Shown here: piece by piece, positions 35,301 to 47,684 of the stretch
How positions within the stretch are numbered: the stretch's first letter is position 1
How the letters are laid out: every line of letters starts with the position of its first letter
Source: Manihot esculenta
Lineage: Eukaryota; Streptophyta; Magnoliopsida; Malpighiales; Euphorbiaceae
DNA: 64,000 nucleotides
Direction of reading: 5' to 3'
Assembly: GCF_001659605.2 (NCBI RefSeq)
Contig: NC_035161.2
Span: 28,567,691 to 28,631,690, forward strand
Made by a program: the position numbers and the translations under genes
Notes under the pieces: generated by a model
Seen by the model: only the letters and a program-made list of their open reading frames with translations
What the model was told of the DNA's origin: nothing
The model's database searches: none

Positions 35301-36417
35301 CAAGCAAGCTTCTCGTCAGTGGTACTTTAAGTTTCATCAAGTAATTGTCTCGTTTGGTTTTGAGACAAATACTGTTGAAGATTGTGTGTATCACAAGTTC
35401 AGTGGGAGTAGGTATATCTTTTTGGTTCTGTATGTGGATGACATACTTCTTGCTACTAACTCTTTAGAATTGATGCATGAAACCAAAGTCTTTCTTTCAA
35501 AACACTTTGAAATGAAAGATTTGGGTGAAGCTTCTTTTGTTTTAGGGATTCAGATTCATCGAGATCGTTCTCGAGGTATTCTTGGATTATCACAAAAGAG
35601 CTATATTGAGAAAGTGCTCAAGAGGTTTGGTATGCAAAATAGTAAACCAATTAATACACCTGTCGCTAAAGGAGATAAATTTAGTCTTAAACAGTGTCCT
35701 AAAGGTGAACTTGAGATTCAGGAAATGCAGAAGATTCCTTATGCATCAGCAGTTGGGAGTCTAATGTATGCTCAAGTTTGCACTCGTCCAGACATTTCTT
35801 TCATTGTAGGCATGTTGGGTCGATATCTCCATAATCCAGGCATGGATCACTGGAAAGCAGCCAAAAGAGTATTGAGATATCTTCAGAGAACTAGAGGACA
35901 TATGCTCACTTATAGGAGATCAGATCAGCTGGAGATCATTGGGTATTCTGATTCTGATTTCGCCGGATGTCAAGATAGTAGAAAATCCACATTGGGCTAC
36001 ATTTATCTATTGGCTGGTGGTGCTATTTCCTGGAAGAGTGCGAAACAAACTCTTGTAGCCACCTCCACCATGGAAGCAGAATTTGTAGCATGTTATGAGG
36101 CATCAAATCAGGCAATTTGGCTGAGAAACTTTGTCGCAGGGCTGCGTATTGTAAGTGGTATTGAAAGACCACTAAAGTTATATTGCGACAACAATTCAGC
36201 AGTTTTATTCTCCAACAACAACAGAAGCTCTTCTCGATCGAAATACATCGAGATAAAGTTTTTAGCTGTGAAGGAGAGAGTACAGAGTGGACAAATATCC
36301 ATAGAGCATATTGGGACAGACTCCATGATTGCGGATCCGCTTACTAAGGCAGTGATACCGAAGCTTTTCCATGAGCATACTGCTCACATGGGTATCATTT
36401 TGTTTGAGACTGTCTAG
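32326..36417 (+). CDS. Copia gag-pol polyprotein
   Basis: Encodes 1,363 aa from the ATG at 32326. The frame is open a little further upstream but has no earlier ATG there. In order: copia gag; CCHC knuckle [14 protein letters not shown] (about 33071); protease W-M-D-S-G-A-T-T-H (about 33208); integrase HHCC finger with H-R-R-L-G-H (about 33638) and D,D-E core; RT with [11 protein letters not shown] (about 35431); RNase H with S-D-S-D-F-A-G (about 35950) and the STMEAEF stretch (about 36066). All signature residues I looked for are present and no stop or frameshift interrupts, so it may be competent for transposition. Confidence 0.95.
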   Translation: MSANMSFNPNNVPMLEGSNFSAWKANMSIFLGCMDLDLALRVDEPEALTEESTEAEKAYYEKWERSNRLCLLILQKGIPENLRGAISAEEDNAKNYLAELEQSYVKNDKAEVGTLLAKLTSMRYVGNGSVREHILSMSQLGKRLTALDLALPDDLLVHLALNSLPPQFGQIRTSYNCQPSKWTLNELISHCVDEEEKMNSTKKESAHLVSSADKGKNKRKKRSDEKKTVERTAAAVDGSDSKKVKVLKCFHCRKSGHLRKDCTKFAAWLAKKGEYFVLVCFEVNYTSAPRNTFWMDSGATTHISVSLQDCLSYRTPSDVEKYVYVGTGEPVAVEAIGHFRLRLKTGYFLDLIDTFVIPSFRRNLISVSYLDKSGYTCSFGNNSFTLSMDSNILGTGSLNVCDNLYLLDVDTSYHEALQISSKGTKRKLNIDNSAELWHRRLGHVSKSRIERLVSDGILDTLDYTNLASCVQCIKGKQTKQKRLGAVRSSNVLELIHTDICGPFHIANRNGQRYFISFIDDYSRYGYLYLIHEKSESLDVFKSYKLEVENQLGKKIKSVRSDRGGEYYGRYDGSGEQHPGPFALFLQESGIVPQYTMPGSPSMNGVSERRNRTLLDMVRSMISCSSLPEFLWGEALKTAAYLLNRIPTKAVAKTPFELWTGRKPSLKHLHVWGCPAEAKPYRPNESKLDAKTVSCYFVGYSERSRGYKFYNPTARTIFETNIATFFEDVEFGGRNKERNIVFEEEMRQENSILFPVIAPTSVQAPAPITNQEAILKPIQDNVEQPLQQDGEVILPSNQAQQPQEPLPLRRSTRERRSAIPDDYLVFLQEHVDTVDMIENDPISFHHAMQSSISHKWIEAMGEEYKSMQDNKVWDLVQLPEGKKPIGCKWIFKTKRDSIGNVERYKARLVAKGYTQKEGIDYTETFSPVSSKDSFRTIMALVAHFDLELHQMDVKTAFLNGDIDETIYMVQPENFVIGDPKQMVCRLKKSIYGLKQASRQWYFKFHQVIVSFGFETNTVEDCVYHKFSGSRYIFLVLYVDDILLATNSLELMHETKVFLSKHFEMKDLGEASFVLGIQIHRDRSRGILGLSQKSYIEKVLKRFGMQNSKPINTPVAKGDKFSLKQCPKGELEIQEMQKIPYASAVGSLMYAQVCTRPDISFIVGMLGRYLHNPGMDHWKAAKRVLRYLQRTRGHMLTYRRSDQLEIIGYSDSDFAGCQDSRKSTLGYIYLLAGGAISWKSAKQTLVATSTMEAEFVACYEASNQAIWLRNFVAGLRIVSGIERPLKLYCDNNSAVLFSNNNRSSSRSKYIEIKFLAVKERVQSGQISIEHIGTDSMIADPLTKAVIPKLFHEHTAHMGIILFETV

Positions 36418-36819
36418 TTTTAGCTGGAGTTTGCTTGTTATGTAAACCATTACATTTCTTTTGGATGGATGCTCTATTTTGTTTTGGATATTTTATTCTA
36501 TTTTAATGAAATTGGAATTGAGCTCATTTTTGATGTTTATTGCACTCTGTATTAAAATTGATCTCAATTTTGTGTGACCAGTTGGAAACAGGCATAATAT
36601 GATCACTTTATATGTAGTTTCCATGCTACACTCCTATAATAAATCTATGTCATTTGGGGGTATTGACAATGTGATTAATGTTGAACTTAGTCATGAGATA
36701 TGGCGAATGTTTCTTTAGTCCTTTGTCAATATTACTAATGGACGGGATTATTTTTGATATCTTATGTAACTACATTTTTGTGCGCACTTTTGATTTTCAT
36801 ATTTATTTTACACTTGTTA

Positions 36820-36834
36820 GCCCAAGTGGGAGAT
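36820..36834 (+). other. Polypurine tract of the copia element
   Basis: CCCAAGTGGGAGAT directly precedes the 3' LTR, the usual copia purine tract. Confidence 0.85.
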
Positions 36835-37308
36835 TGTTAGAATTAATTTTGTAATTATTCTAAATAATTTATGGGCTAATATGTAAATAATAAATATGAT
36901 ATGTGGTTATATGAATAGTCAATTATTGAAGTGGTCTATATTGATTTTAATGACTATTAAAGGTATCAGTATAGTTATAGGATTACAGTGTAGAGACCCT
37001 TTAGTAATTTCTATTTTGTTAAAGGACCGAAATAGAAATTAACCTACCCAATAGGGTTTTATAAGGTCGTGGTCTCCGGGGAATCAAATAAGAGAGAACC
37101 CTAGTCTCCTTTGCTGTCGTTCTTTTCAAACTCTTATTTGGTATTCCTGGAAGACTGCATACCTACTCTTGTGTACTACAAGAATTTAATTCAATACACC
37201 ATGATGTCAGGTACGCGTGTTTGAGTTTATTTGTTCGATTTAATTCTTAAATCTAGTGAATGCATGATTTAGGGATTTAATGAGATTTATTGTTTTAATC
37301 TCCTAACA
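36835..37308 (+). repeat. 3' LTR of the copia element
   Basis: 474 bp, one difference from the 5' LTR. Confidence 0.95.
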
Positions 37309-38576
37309 AGATCTCTTGATTCAAGGTTAAATAAAAAAGTCATTTGACATAAGACCAATTTGTCAGAGAAACACAATATAGAGATTATAATTTTCTTTTA
37401 TGGGTGAATGAGCTTCTTAAAAGAGAGAATTTCAATGGCTATAGTTCAATAGCTAATTATCTAGTTATTTGAATCACTATGTGAATATGAGGAAAATGTT
37501 TGCCACAATTTAAGCGATTTCTAGTGAAATTGAAATAAGTAAATCCAAATAAACTTTAGATTAAATGCCTACAATCAATGCCACACGCACAAAAATTAAA
37601 TAAGCAAAAAATTACAATTAATAATTCATATTCTTCATGATAAAAAAATGGTAGTAACTAATATCTTCAATGTTGTTTATACCTGTATTTAGAAATTTGG
37701 AATAGACGTATAGAAATTTGACCACTGAGGTGATTTGAATAGAGCATACTGCAAAGAAAATTTCATTTAACTTTCAAAATCCAAAGAAGAACTCTCATTG
37801 GGAGGTCGAGGAAAATACTGGCAACTCTAGACCATAATTACCTCATATATTGATGAAACCATTGGAGTGAAACACCAAAATAATGCAATAGATCAAGCTA
37901 ATGAAACTAAAAAATGGAAAAATATTGAATGCAAATGAAAAAGTAGAAGAGCATAAAGTAGAGGACTTAGAGAAAAAAAAAAAAAAGCAGAGTATAAGAA
38001 CTCACCGATTTAGAGGAAAGAGCAGCAATTAGAACCCATGGAGCAATGGTTGGCGGTGCAACCCTCGGTGTGGCTGGCGAGACTGTTGGTGGTGGTCCCG
38101 CGTTGGAGAGGTGATGGTCGCTAGGGGTTGCACAATTGGGAAGGAGAATGCGACTTGCTCTCTATCTGTCGCTATGTCATCATCGTTGGCGACTGGGGGA
38201 TGTCGTCAGTAGAGACTATGCTTCTGATAGCAAAAAACGATGGAGTTGCAACTGATCTATTGAAGTGCAAAACAATGGAGTTGCTATTGATCTATTGAAG
38301 TGCAAAGAGAGGGGCTGTAGAAGGGGCTTGCAGCTACACTCTTAAAATGAAAATATTTAGAGTGGCTTCTTTTGTGTGATTTTAAATTGCCTTTGATAAA
38401 TTAGCGATGAAATAATTTTTCATTGCTAATTAACAATTCATTTCATCGCTAATATATCAAAAATTCGTAAAACACAGAGCTCACACTATCATTAATTTTA
38501 TAGGTAATTATTTTTCTTTGCAATAGATACTATATCCGTCATAAATTCCGTCACAGATAGTCTATTTTTTTGTTGT
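37309..38576 (-). other. Right part of the CACTA-like element with exon-like pieces
   Basis: Minus-strand reading shows a GC-rich block (about 38010-38230). Its open frame includes ATPRVAPPTIAPWVLIAALS, ending at a GTGAGT-like donor near 38005. A TTCTTTGCAG acceptor opens a 65-bp block (37684-37748) that ends CAG/GTATAA. These look like exons of an intron-bearing transcript running toward the INDH-like exon, now split by the copia element. The proteins are not recognised. Confidence 0.35.
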
Positions 38577-41379
38577 TTTGTTTACTTAATAATAATTAAA
38601 ATTTTAATGCTATTAGAAATATCAAACTAAAAACGAAGGCTGTTAAAATTTTGCAATAAGATAAGGCTTTGGAAATAATAATTTTTTACTATATTAAAAT
38701 AAAATTATAAATAATTAGTTATCAACAAAAAATTATATATACTAAAAAATAATTTATATATTTCAAATTATAAATGTCTAACTATAATTTATTATTGAAA
38801 GTAAAATAAAATATAAGATTACTAATTTTAAAATTTTTATTAGAAATTACCTTTTTTAATTCCCAATTTATAATAAAGTTAGAGTACTATAATAATTTCT
38901 TAAAGATATATGTTTACAATAATTTTATAAATAAAAAATATATTAGTAAATAAAATTTAAAAAAATTGTATGCTACTACCATATTTATATTATTTTATTT
39001 ATGATGATAAAATTAACTAAAGTAATAGCCTTTTTAATTTAATACAATCTTTTTAATAAATTTTAATTAAATATAACAGACAATTATAATAATTTAATAT
39101 TATAATAATAAAAAGCTAAATTTAATTGGTCATTAAATATAATATATTATAATATTATATTATACATAGAAATTAATATATATAAAATAATTACTGTATA
39201 TAATAAGTACAAATAATGTGTAGTGTAATGCAAGTTAAAAATAATAATAATTTGTACTCACATATTTAATTTATCACATTTAGTGATAAGTGCAGATTTT
39301 GATTTTGATTTTTTAAATTTTTATTTAAAAAAATTAACAATAATTTAAAAATAAAAATTTTAGGCAGGTCTGGTGTAACGGTGAACGTCCACATTCCATG
39401 AAACAATCATATATATCATTAACGGTAAGGCAAGGATACAAAAACACTCTGTTGAATGTATAATGAAAAGGAAAAATATAAAAAAATATTATTTATTTTC
39501 ACTATTTTTACTTATATTTATTAAAAAATAATTAAAAAGAAAAATTCTAACAAAATAACAAGAGAGAGAGGCATCAAAGGAAACATACATATGACCACTC
39601 TGACATGTTTTCTTTGTATTGATTTAAGAAACATTGGTCGCGTGTTAGGTTGGTAAACAGAGGCGGATTTACAATGGCCAATTGCGCACTTGAACCCACT
39701 GTCTCCAAAAATTTTCTATATGTATATGATTTATTATATCTCACGTGTTAATTTTGATGATTTCATCTGTTTTAAAAATTTACGATTTAATTTTTAAATA
39801 TTATTATTATCAACAAGTTAATTTTTTATTTTTAAAAATTTATTAAAATATTTATATTTTTTCTTTCGATGAATAAAATAATCAATTCATCTATTTTTAC
39901 CGTTAAAAATATAGTAAAAATTAAATTACTCCATCTTTTTCCTCTTCCTCTTCCTTCTTCATCCTTGATTTTTCTTTAATTTTTCATCGATTCTTCTTTT
40001 TATTCTTCTTTAAGAAGGAGGAGGAGATTTTTCTTCTTTTTCTTCATCATTATCATCATCTTCTTCTTTTCTTTTTTTTTTTCTACTTTTTTCTTCTTTT
40101 TCTTCTTTTTCATCATCTTCTTCTTTTTTTCATTTTTTAACAAGGAAGAGAATGAGAAGAAAGTGGAGGAGGGACTATTTTGTTAACGAAAAGAAACGAT
40201 AAGGACGTTTTAATAAATATGAGAAAAGATAAAAATATTTAATAGATTTTTGAAAATATAAAGACTGACTTATTAATAATAATAATATCCAAAGACTAAA
40301 TAAGAAATTTTATTTGAGAGTAAAATTAAATTTTAAAAATTTTTTCTCCCATCTTTTATCTATTTTTTAAAAAAAAATAATAAAAAAAATATTTCGTGGA
40401 TGAAAATATTAAAAATGTTTTAATAAATTTTTAAAAATATAAAAACTGACTTATTAATAATAATAATATTTAAAAATTAAAATATAAATCTCCTTATCTT
40501 TTATGAAACTTGTTGAATTAGTAGTTATTCTAACTTATTATTTGCAGTTTTCAGTTTTAATTTTTTTATTTTAAAAATATTTTTTAATAAATAGAAAAAA
40601 TAAAAATATAATATTAACAATGGAATCAATTACGCATTTTTATTTTTATCAAATAAAATGAAAAATAGAAAAACTACAAGAAAAAAAAATGTATCCTAAA
40701 TTTTTTTTATTAATCACTTTTAAAATAGTTAATAAATACTAAAAGACTTAGCATGGTCAAATAAAGTCTATTATATATAAATTGTTTGATTTTTACTCAT
40801 TCTATTTTTCATAATTTTTTCACCACGTTATCCTGACTGTTACTGTAGTAAATGAATACGGGCACCTAAAATTTTGAACGTTTTTAATCATGCACTTAGT
40901 CAATTATGTACGTGTGGTTAAGTGTCAACTTTTGATGACCCATACGGGCACAAGTCAAAATCGGCAAAAAGCTACGTGTCCAATTATTCAACAAATCAAC
41001 AGAAAACATTTAAAACATGCACTTGAAAGATATATAATAATTTTATAATAGTTATTAACTGATGAACACTTGCATATTGCATGATTATGTAATTATTAAT
41101 TAAATATTTTTATATTTTTAAAAATTTATTAAAATATTTTTTAGTAAAATAATCATTTTATTTATTTTTATTGTTAAAAATATAATAAAAAATTAAATTA
41201 CTCTTTTTCTTTAAAATAAAATTTCTTTTTTCATAATTTTAAATTAAAAAATTATTTTTTATTTGATCTTTTGAGATTTTATAAATGATCTATGAAACTT
41301 GCCTCCAAATTGTTAAACCACACCCGAGTTGGTATTACTAAGGTGGTAGAAAAAATCTTGCACATCAAGACATTCGAGT
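38577..41379. other. AT-rich intergenic DNA with foldback-type pieces
   Basis: No gene seen. Segments at 39800-40290, 40400-40470 and 41100-41200 repeat the arms of the foldback element at 14911. An interior CTTCTTTTTCTTC tract at 39930-40140 matches its pyrimidine-rich core. A GCGGATTTACAATGG phrase (39664) resembles a hAT-MITE terminus but has no partner. 40850-40990 is a moderate-GC block of unknown origin. Confidence 0.45.
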
Positions 41380-41384
41380 GAGTC

Positions 41385-42185
41385 TTATAATTTTATGACT
41401 GTCTTATAGTTTAAGACATGCTTCTTTGAAATTTTTTCGTCCCATCGTAAGCTGTTATTGTTGGCATCATGAACTTTATGGGAATAGTTTATTGCTAAAC
41501 CCATCTCACAAATAGTGATGAGCTTGGTGTCTCGTGCTCCCAACTCTGCCAATTGATAAACAATATAGGGGTTGCAGCTCTTAGTCAAATAAGGTAGTTC
41601 GAGACACAGTTTTGACTGAGCTCGGTAAAGGGTTAAACAATATAGGGGTTGGTTTAATGGGATAGTTGGGCTAAAGAATAAGAACTGTGGTCCTTTTTGA
41701 GTTGAACTCAAGTCGTTTTGAGCATTTCTAGTATGGTTTTCGCTTTGGTTGGCCATGTAGATTTTAGTGAGTGAATGAGAACTCCGGTAATAAAAAAAAT
41801 CTCTTTTGTTTCTCACAGACGACGCCAATTGATAATTTGAGATCCAGTAAGGGATGAGTTCAATGTATATTTTGTAAAACCTAGTATGCTTTGTCTTCCT
41901 TCTGCTTCCTTTATACTTTTTCCTCTAATGATGTGTAACCGCCGTCCTGTATTTGTACCTTTCGTCATAGTCATACTTGATCGTACGCATGGATGTACTA
42001 CATTCTTTTCTATCGTCAGGCAACCAAATAATTTCATTCGGCGTCATGTGGATACAATCCCAAATATTATGGGGTCTATTGCTCTATGAGTTCAGCAGGT
42101 TAATCGAGTTGGGTATCCCTTATATAGGCTCAAGTTTAGTTTGGTCCGATCCGTTAAAACAAGTTCTGGGCTTATATGTGAAACA
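41385..42185 (-). mobile_element. Relic of a gypsy (Tat-like) element: LTR, primer site and gag start
   Basis: On the minus strand an LTR-like block (about 42185 to 41830), with TATATAAGGG and ending AAATTATCA, is followed by TTGGCGTCGTCTGTGAG (41811-41828). That is the primer-site phrase common in Tat-type gypsy elements. An ATG near 41757 then opens a frame (M-A-N-Q-S-E-N...) as expected for gag, but it shows no recognisable domain and the rest of the element is gone. Confidence 0.5.
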
Positions 42186-43191
42186 TACCTATATATTGGG
42201 TCTTAATAGAATTAAGATTTATCATTTTTAATACGAACTCAGCCATAGTCAGAGTGTTTAGAATTCGATTATCATCATTATTATTATAATTAATTTTTAT
42301 TTTTATAAAAAAATTATATCCTAATTTGAATGATAAAATTCCATAGTATACGTGAAGCAGCAAATTAATTTAAATGATAAGGTTATGTTTTAAAGGTGGG
42401 AAGATTATAATACAAGCATACAACTAATATTTTTTCTGTTTAAATAATTGGGAACTTTTGCTTAAAATTAAGGAAAAAAATAATATTTCAAATAATAATT
42501 GACATTTCTTTTAAACGACAAAAAATATTAATATAGAAATATTGGAATGGCACGAGGTCAATAGACAGAGAACCTCGTGTCCATTTCTAATTGACTCAAA
42601 TTTAATGAAATAAACTATGATCTACTGCAAAAAAAAGTTTAAAAAAAAAAAATTCAGGAGCCTGTGAAGATAGAGACTGATTGGTTAATAAGATCGTTAG
42701 ATGCGATTTAAAGCGATTTATTATTGTCAGCGTCAAACGATTCTCATACAATACGAGAAAATTACGTGCACGATAAAATGGTACTATTTTACTATGACAC
42801 ATGAATGATAATATCTATAAATTTAATAATTATTTTTTATAAATAAATATTTTAATTTTATTGATTGAAGTTATCACATTATTCATGACACACTGAATAA
42901 TTCCTCTACAATCTGAATTACAGATACTTCATATTGATAAGTAAAGAACGCAAAACGAAATACTCATGCACGTCGACAATATAAGACGGTTTGGTACAGT
43001 TCCATTATCCGTTTTCAGTGTATATATCAACTACGGATTTAATATTATTTATAATAACTTATCAATAATCTTAAATATTATTTTAATATAAATTAAATTA
43101 TAAATTTTAAAAATAAATAAATGATATTATTTTTTATACTTTTAAAAAAATAAAATAAGAAATAATGTGAAACTTTAATTAACTTCGTTTA
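42186..43191. other. AT-rich intergenic DNA
   Basis: No gene, repeat end or RNA recognised. Short moderate-GC stretches at 42540-42600 and 42660-42780. Confidence 0.5.
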
Positions 43192-43625
43192 AGGTAAGCC
43201 TGAAGTCATCCCCTAATTTATTGGAATTCATAAAATGAATCGTGTTGCCTTCATCTACCACAGGTTCTCCTTTTGTCCATGTCTCCTCACCGACCCTCCC
43301 TCTCTGTATATCAACATCATCAATAAATAAAAATCAATGATTTTATTTGTCTTTTATGACATTTTTTACAAAAGGATATTTATATCAGACAAAAACTTAA
43401 TATATATTTACACGATTAATATTAATCTATTAAATATTTATAAAGCTTTAATTTAATTTAATAATGTATAACATGAACACTTACCAAGCACAGGAAACAA
43501 TGCAGCAAAAAGGCCAATGGTAAGAAAATCCATGAAGAGAATCAAAACGATGTCGTTTTGGAGGGTGATCGAAAGCAATGCATGCAATCCAATACAAAAC
43601 CCATCAAAGGCAAGTGGAAGATGGA
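43192..43625 (-). pseudogene. Two exon-like blocks of an unrecognised membrane-protein gene
   Basis: On the minus strand 43625-43487 is open and encodes a hydrophobic stretch containing NDIVLILFMDFLTIGLFAAL, ending G/GTAAGT, a good donor. A second block (about 43300-43192) after GATATACAG is open and includes GRVGEETWTKGEPVVDEGNT, then stops. Frame, splice signals and a membrane-like segment suggest a real gene origin, but I cannot name it and no promoter or first exon is visible. Likely a fragment. Confidence 0.4.
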
Positions 43626-43758
43626 AAGTAAAATTAAAGAATTAAACAATATAAATTTAGAATTTAGCGATTGAAAAATTATTAATGACAAACCTATTTT
43701 AATTTTGTAATATACATAGAAACAGAAAATAACCTGATAATGAAAAGCATGTCTGAAG

Positions 43759-44496
43759 TCAGAAATAGATCTAGAGAAAGGACAAGGGGCTATGTCCCCT
43801 GGAAAATTTTAAATTTTTATTGAGATATTTAGATAGTTTTAAATATAATAAAAAAAGTTATTATTAAATTTTTGTATATTTAAAAAGTTTATTAATTAAT
43901 TTTTATTTTAAAATTATTTAATTAAAATATTTTATACTTTATAAAATTAATTTTTTAAATTTTTTATTAAATAAATTATCATTCATATTTAATACTATTT
44001 AATTCATTTAATTTTAATTATTTATTTTATTTTATCCCTTTCATTTTCTATTTTTCAATCTACAAAAATTATTTAATTTTATATGCTATTTTTATTATTA
44101 AGAAACTATTATCTCACATAATTAATTTCTAATCTAATGTATATAATTGAAATTATTTATTAAACTATTTAAATTTAGAAAAGTTAATTTTAAATTTTTA
44201 TAAATAAAAATATTTTATGTATAATGTTTTATTAATTAATGAATTTTATAGATTATTTAAATTTAAAAAATATAAATTTAATAGATAATAGATTAAATAA
44301 TTTAAATATAAATTAAATATTATTTTTATAGATAATAAGTTAGATTATTTAAATTTAAGAAAATAAAATAAAAATATTATTTTTATAGCTAATGAGTTAA
44401 ATAATTTTTTAATATATATTTATTTTATACATTTTATTTTACAAGATTATTTATTAAAATCGAGTCCGAACAAAATTTATAAATCTATCCCTGTCT
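43759..44496. mobile_element. Non-autonomous hAT (MITE-like), 8-bp target duplication
   Basis: Termini TCAGAAATAGATCTA and TAAATCTATCCCTGTCT are roughly inverted. GTCTGAAG occurs on both sides (43751-43758, 44497-44504), the 8-bp duplication expected of hAT. The interior is AT-rich with no transposase. Its right part is repeated at 49814-50176 as part of a segmental duplication. Confidence 0.75.
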
Positions 44497-45329
44497 GTCT
44501 GAAGCATTCATTTGTGGCCAGTGATTTTAGCACGTGGTGAAAAGCTTTTGAAGCTGTCAGTAGAAACTCAAAGGTGCAATAATGTCACTTCTCTTTCATT
44601 TTGTACCCTACCTCTTTTCCATTTTATATTTTTTCATTATTATATATAATTTCTATTTTCTCTTTTATTTTTTTTCATTTTTATTTTTAAAAGATACTAT
44701 TTATATAAAATTGATATTTTAATTTTAAAAAATATATTAAAATATTTATAAAATTTTAAAAATATTAATTAATATTTTTTTATTATTAAATAAAAAATTT
44801 AAAATACCTTCAATATAAAAAAATTAATTAGTATATTTTTTAAAATATAAAAAACTTTTTAGTATAATTTTAAAATTAAAAAATCAACTACTAATATGTT
44901 TTTTAATTTTTCATATTATAGAAAATAATAAATTAATGACTAAAATTTAAAAAAATAATTAATAAATTTTTAAAAATTTAATATATTTTAATATCTTTTC
45001 TAAAATCAAAAAATTAATAAATAATTTTTAATTATTAGATCATTTAAAATATATTTTTTTAAAAAATATTTATATGAAAATATGTTTAATAAATAATTTA
45101 TTTTTTATTATTTAATTTAAATTTTAAAAATAAATATATTAATAAATTTATATATTAAAGTTCTAACAAGATATTTAAAATATGAAAAATAATTTAATTA
45201 AAAAATATTTTTTATTTATTAAATTTTTAAATATCTTGAATATTAAAAAATATAAAAAATATTTTGTATATTTTTCATAAAATAACAGAGGTTAAATAAT
45301 AATATTTTTATTTTTTTTCCATGTCCCCA

Positions 45330-45727
45330 TTAGGGGTGAGCATTCGGTTGGTTCGGTTCAAAACCGAACCGAACCGAAAAAATCGAAAACTGAAATTTTA
45401 GTGTTTATAAAAACCGAACTGAACCGATTTTGGTCAGAAATCGAATCGAATCGAACCGGTCTGATTCGGTTCGATTCGATTCGGTTTGATCAGTTTCGAT
45501 TTTTAATAATTTTTTTCTTTTTTACACTTTATTTTTAATATTTTAAAATTTAATTAAAATATTTTAATATGAATATAATTTAATTTCTCTATATTATTGA
45601 AAAAATATATTATTATCACTAATCGGTTCGGTTTGGTTTTTTCAGTTTTTTTTCTGATCAAAACCAAAAATTCTGAAATTAAAAACCGAACCGAACTGAA
45701 ATGTATAAAAAACCGAACCAAATTTTC
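45330..45727 (+). mobile_element. Dispersed CCGAACC/GGTTCGG repeat element
   Basis: Begins TTAGGGGTGAGCATTCGG and is dense in AACCGAACCGAACC and TTCGGTTCGATTCG blocks at both ends, self-complementary across an AT-rich middle. It is absent at the matching place in the right duplicate. No coding capacity. A degenerate reverse copy is at 12700-13076. Confidence 0.65.
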
Positions 45728-47301
45728 ATAAAATTTATTGAAAAATTTTATATATAAAAATTTTTATAAAAATGTCAAAAATTTTTTTTTTCAGTTATTT
45801 ACCTTAAAATGATTTATTTTTTATTTAACTAAAAAATATTTTTTATTAATTAAATCTTTTAAATGTTTCAAATATCAAAAAATATAAAAAATATTTTTTA
45901 TAAAACAAATAGAAATTTAATCTTCATTTATTTTATAGAAAATAACTTGTATTAAAAAATATTTTCAGTATAAAATATTTTCTATAAAGAATATTTTTTA
46001 ATGAAATAACTTATTTTTTATTTTTTAATTTTAATTTAAAAAATAAAATTAAATATAAGTCTTTATAAATATGTCTAGATGTGAAAAATTACTTCAGGAG
46101 GAAGTATTTTTTTTAAAATAGTTTTTTATGAAAAAAATATTTTATATTAATTAAAATTTTTAAGTTTTTTTTGAAAGTAAAATTTTTTAAGTATTTAAAT
46201 ATCATAAAATATATAAAAAATATTTTTCTATAAAATAAATAGAGTATTTCAAATTTAAAAATTATCATTAATTTCTTTATTCATCGAATCTAAAAAAACT
46301 TTTTTTATTTATGCGCATTAATTAAAAAAATTACGCTAATAATTAAAAGGGATTCCGACACGATTGAACAATATAATATTGTAGAGCTTATCTATTTGAT
46401 AAACCTGTTTTTTAACAAATCCATTTGATACAATTAATGAAAAATAACTTTAGAAAATGATTTTTATAAAAATAATTTATTTTTTTAGTTATGCGGTTAG
46501 AAAATAAAAATATTAATAAAATTTATAAAATCACTTTCAAAATCTCACATCACTTAAATGGGGTGCGTGTACGAGAGATAAAAGAGAAAACAATAAGAAG
46601 ATAAAAGTGCTTGGCTTGGCTTACACACCACATACATCTCCTCGTACTTTTTTTCCTCTTTCGGAAGACCACCCACATTTGCACATACAGAATCATTTAT
46701 ATACAACAAAACTAATAATTATTTTTTTATTCTCTAAATTTAAAACCCTGATTTAATTTATATGAAATCGAATTCAAAATCTTGAAATTGATATACATAT
46801 ATCTTACCATCGCGCTAAATAGATTTTCACGTATGATTTTTTTTAAAAAAATATTTCTAGTAAATGAATACTTATGCATTGGTGAGCCTCCAAAATTATA
46901 TAACTTTAATGTTGTTATTATTTTAAATGGAAAATGACTTTTATATATTTAAGATATATCATTCAATAATTTATTTTCTATTTTAACTTCATTAAATTTG
47001 AAGACTTCTTTCGCTAATACAATATTTTCTTTCGATTTAATAAAGTTAAAATACAAAGGTTGAATTATTTATTTTTGAAAAATCTAAAGATAAAAATATT
47101 TATTTTGGTATAATGTAATGATTAAAATAATATTATATAAAATTAAACTTTAAAATAAGTTGATGAGCGATTGAGAGTGATTATGAAAAAACGTCTCTCT
47201 TGTTCTATGTGACAAGTTCTCTCTCTTGTGGAATGCAAGTTTTGTCTTTCTCTTTACGTTCTTTTCTGTTGTGAGTTTACAACTTTCATCTGTTTGTGAT
47301 T

Positions 47302-47684
47302 ATGGCTGACGAGGGATCTTCTAGTTTGCTCGCAGCTGATTTCTATTGAGCCCTAAATGTCGAGGAGGAGAAGGGAAAGATTGGTGTGGGTGATTTTGAT
47401 GATGATGCAGTTAGGGAGATTGAAACAGTCCGAGTAAAACTGATACAAATAATTTTTGAAATTGCATATGGGACGTCTCCCACATCTAAACATCTGGTTG
47501 TTACATTGATTCTGGTGGGTGAGGATATATGTGTATGGGTCAATTATATGCTAAGCGTCCTTACAATTTTATGGCTTTTAAAAGCACTATGGCTCAAGTA
47601 TCGCGACCTCGTAAACATATGTTGATGAAGGACCTTGGGAATAATGCGTTTGTTGTTCAGTTTATGCACCCAAAGGATAGTGAT
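47302..47684 (+). pseudogene. LINE ORF1 N-terminal fragment (left duplicate)
   Basis: The ATG at 47302 begins an L1-type ORF1 (M-A-D-E-G-S-S-S-L-L). After a stop near codon 16 the frame continues with E-E-E-K-G-K-I, an R-P-Y-N-F-M-A-F-K-S-T-M segment and a V-Q-F-M-H-P-K-D ending, matching the plant LINE DUF4283 domain that binds RNA. An Athila-type LTR interrupts it at 47685, and the rest is absent in this copy. Confidence 0.7.

Larger units (their letters stand above)
30537..37308 (+). mobile_element. Young, apparently complete Ty1/copia retrotransposon
   Basis: Two 474-bp LTRs (30537-31010, 36835-37308) with TGTTAG...CTAACA ends differ at a single base (T at 30652, A at 36950). Between them are the initiator-Met primer site, a 1.3-kb leader, an uninterrupted gag-pol frame and a purine tract. 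It is inserted in the CACTA-like element. Flanking pentamers do not match (TGTAT left, AGATC right), so no target duplication is present despite the young LTRs. Confidence 0.95.
19132..38576. mobile_element. CACTA-like DNA transposon split by two LTR elements
   Basis: The left end reads CACAAAAAAACAGATATCAG followed by CGACGGAA. The right end, reverse-complemented, reads ACAACAAAAAAATAGACTAT followed by CTGTGACGGAA. These resemble degraded CACTA termini (CACTACAAAAAAA). Subterminal AGCGAC/GTCGCT motifs recur at both ends (19150-19290; 38390-38550). Removing the gypsy (19537-29485) and copia (30537-37308) insertions leaves about 2.7 kb with splice-like signals and an INDH-like exon. No TNP2-type transposase was found. 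The superfamily call is from termini only, and a 3-bp target duplication could not be confirmed. Confidence 0.6.

Noticed and set aside
41385..41828. A 147-residue protein gene on the minus strand
   Set aside because: The frame begins inside an LTR primer-binding region. It is better read as the start of a decayed Tat-like gag.
45330..45727. Regulatory cluster of binding sites (GGTTCGG)
   Set aside because: The block is present in one duplicate only and recurs elsewhere as a dispersed element, so mobile-element origin is simpler.
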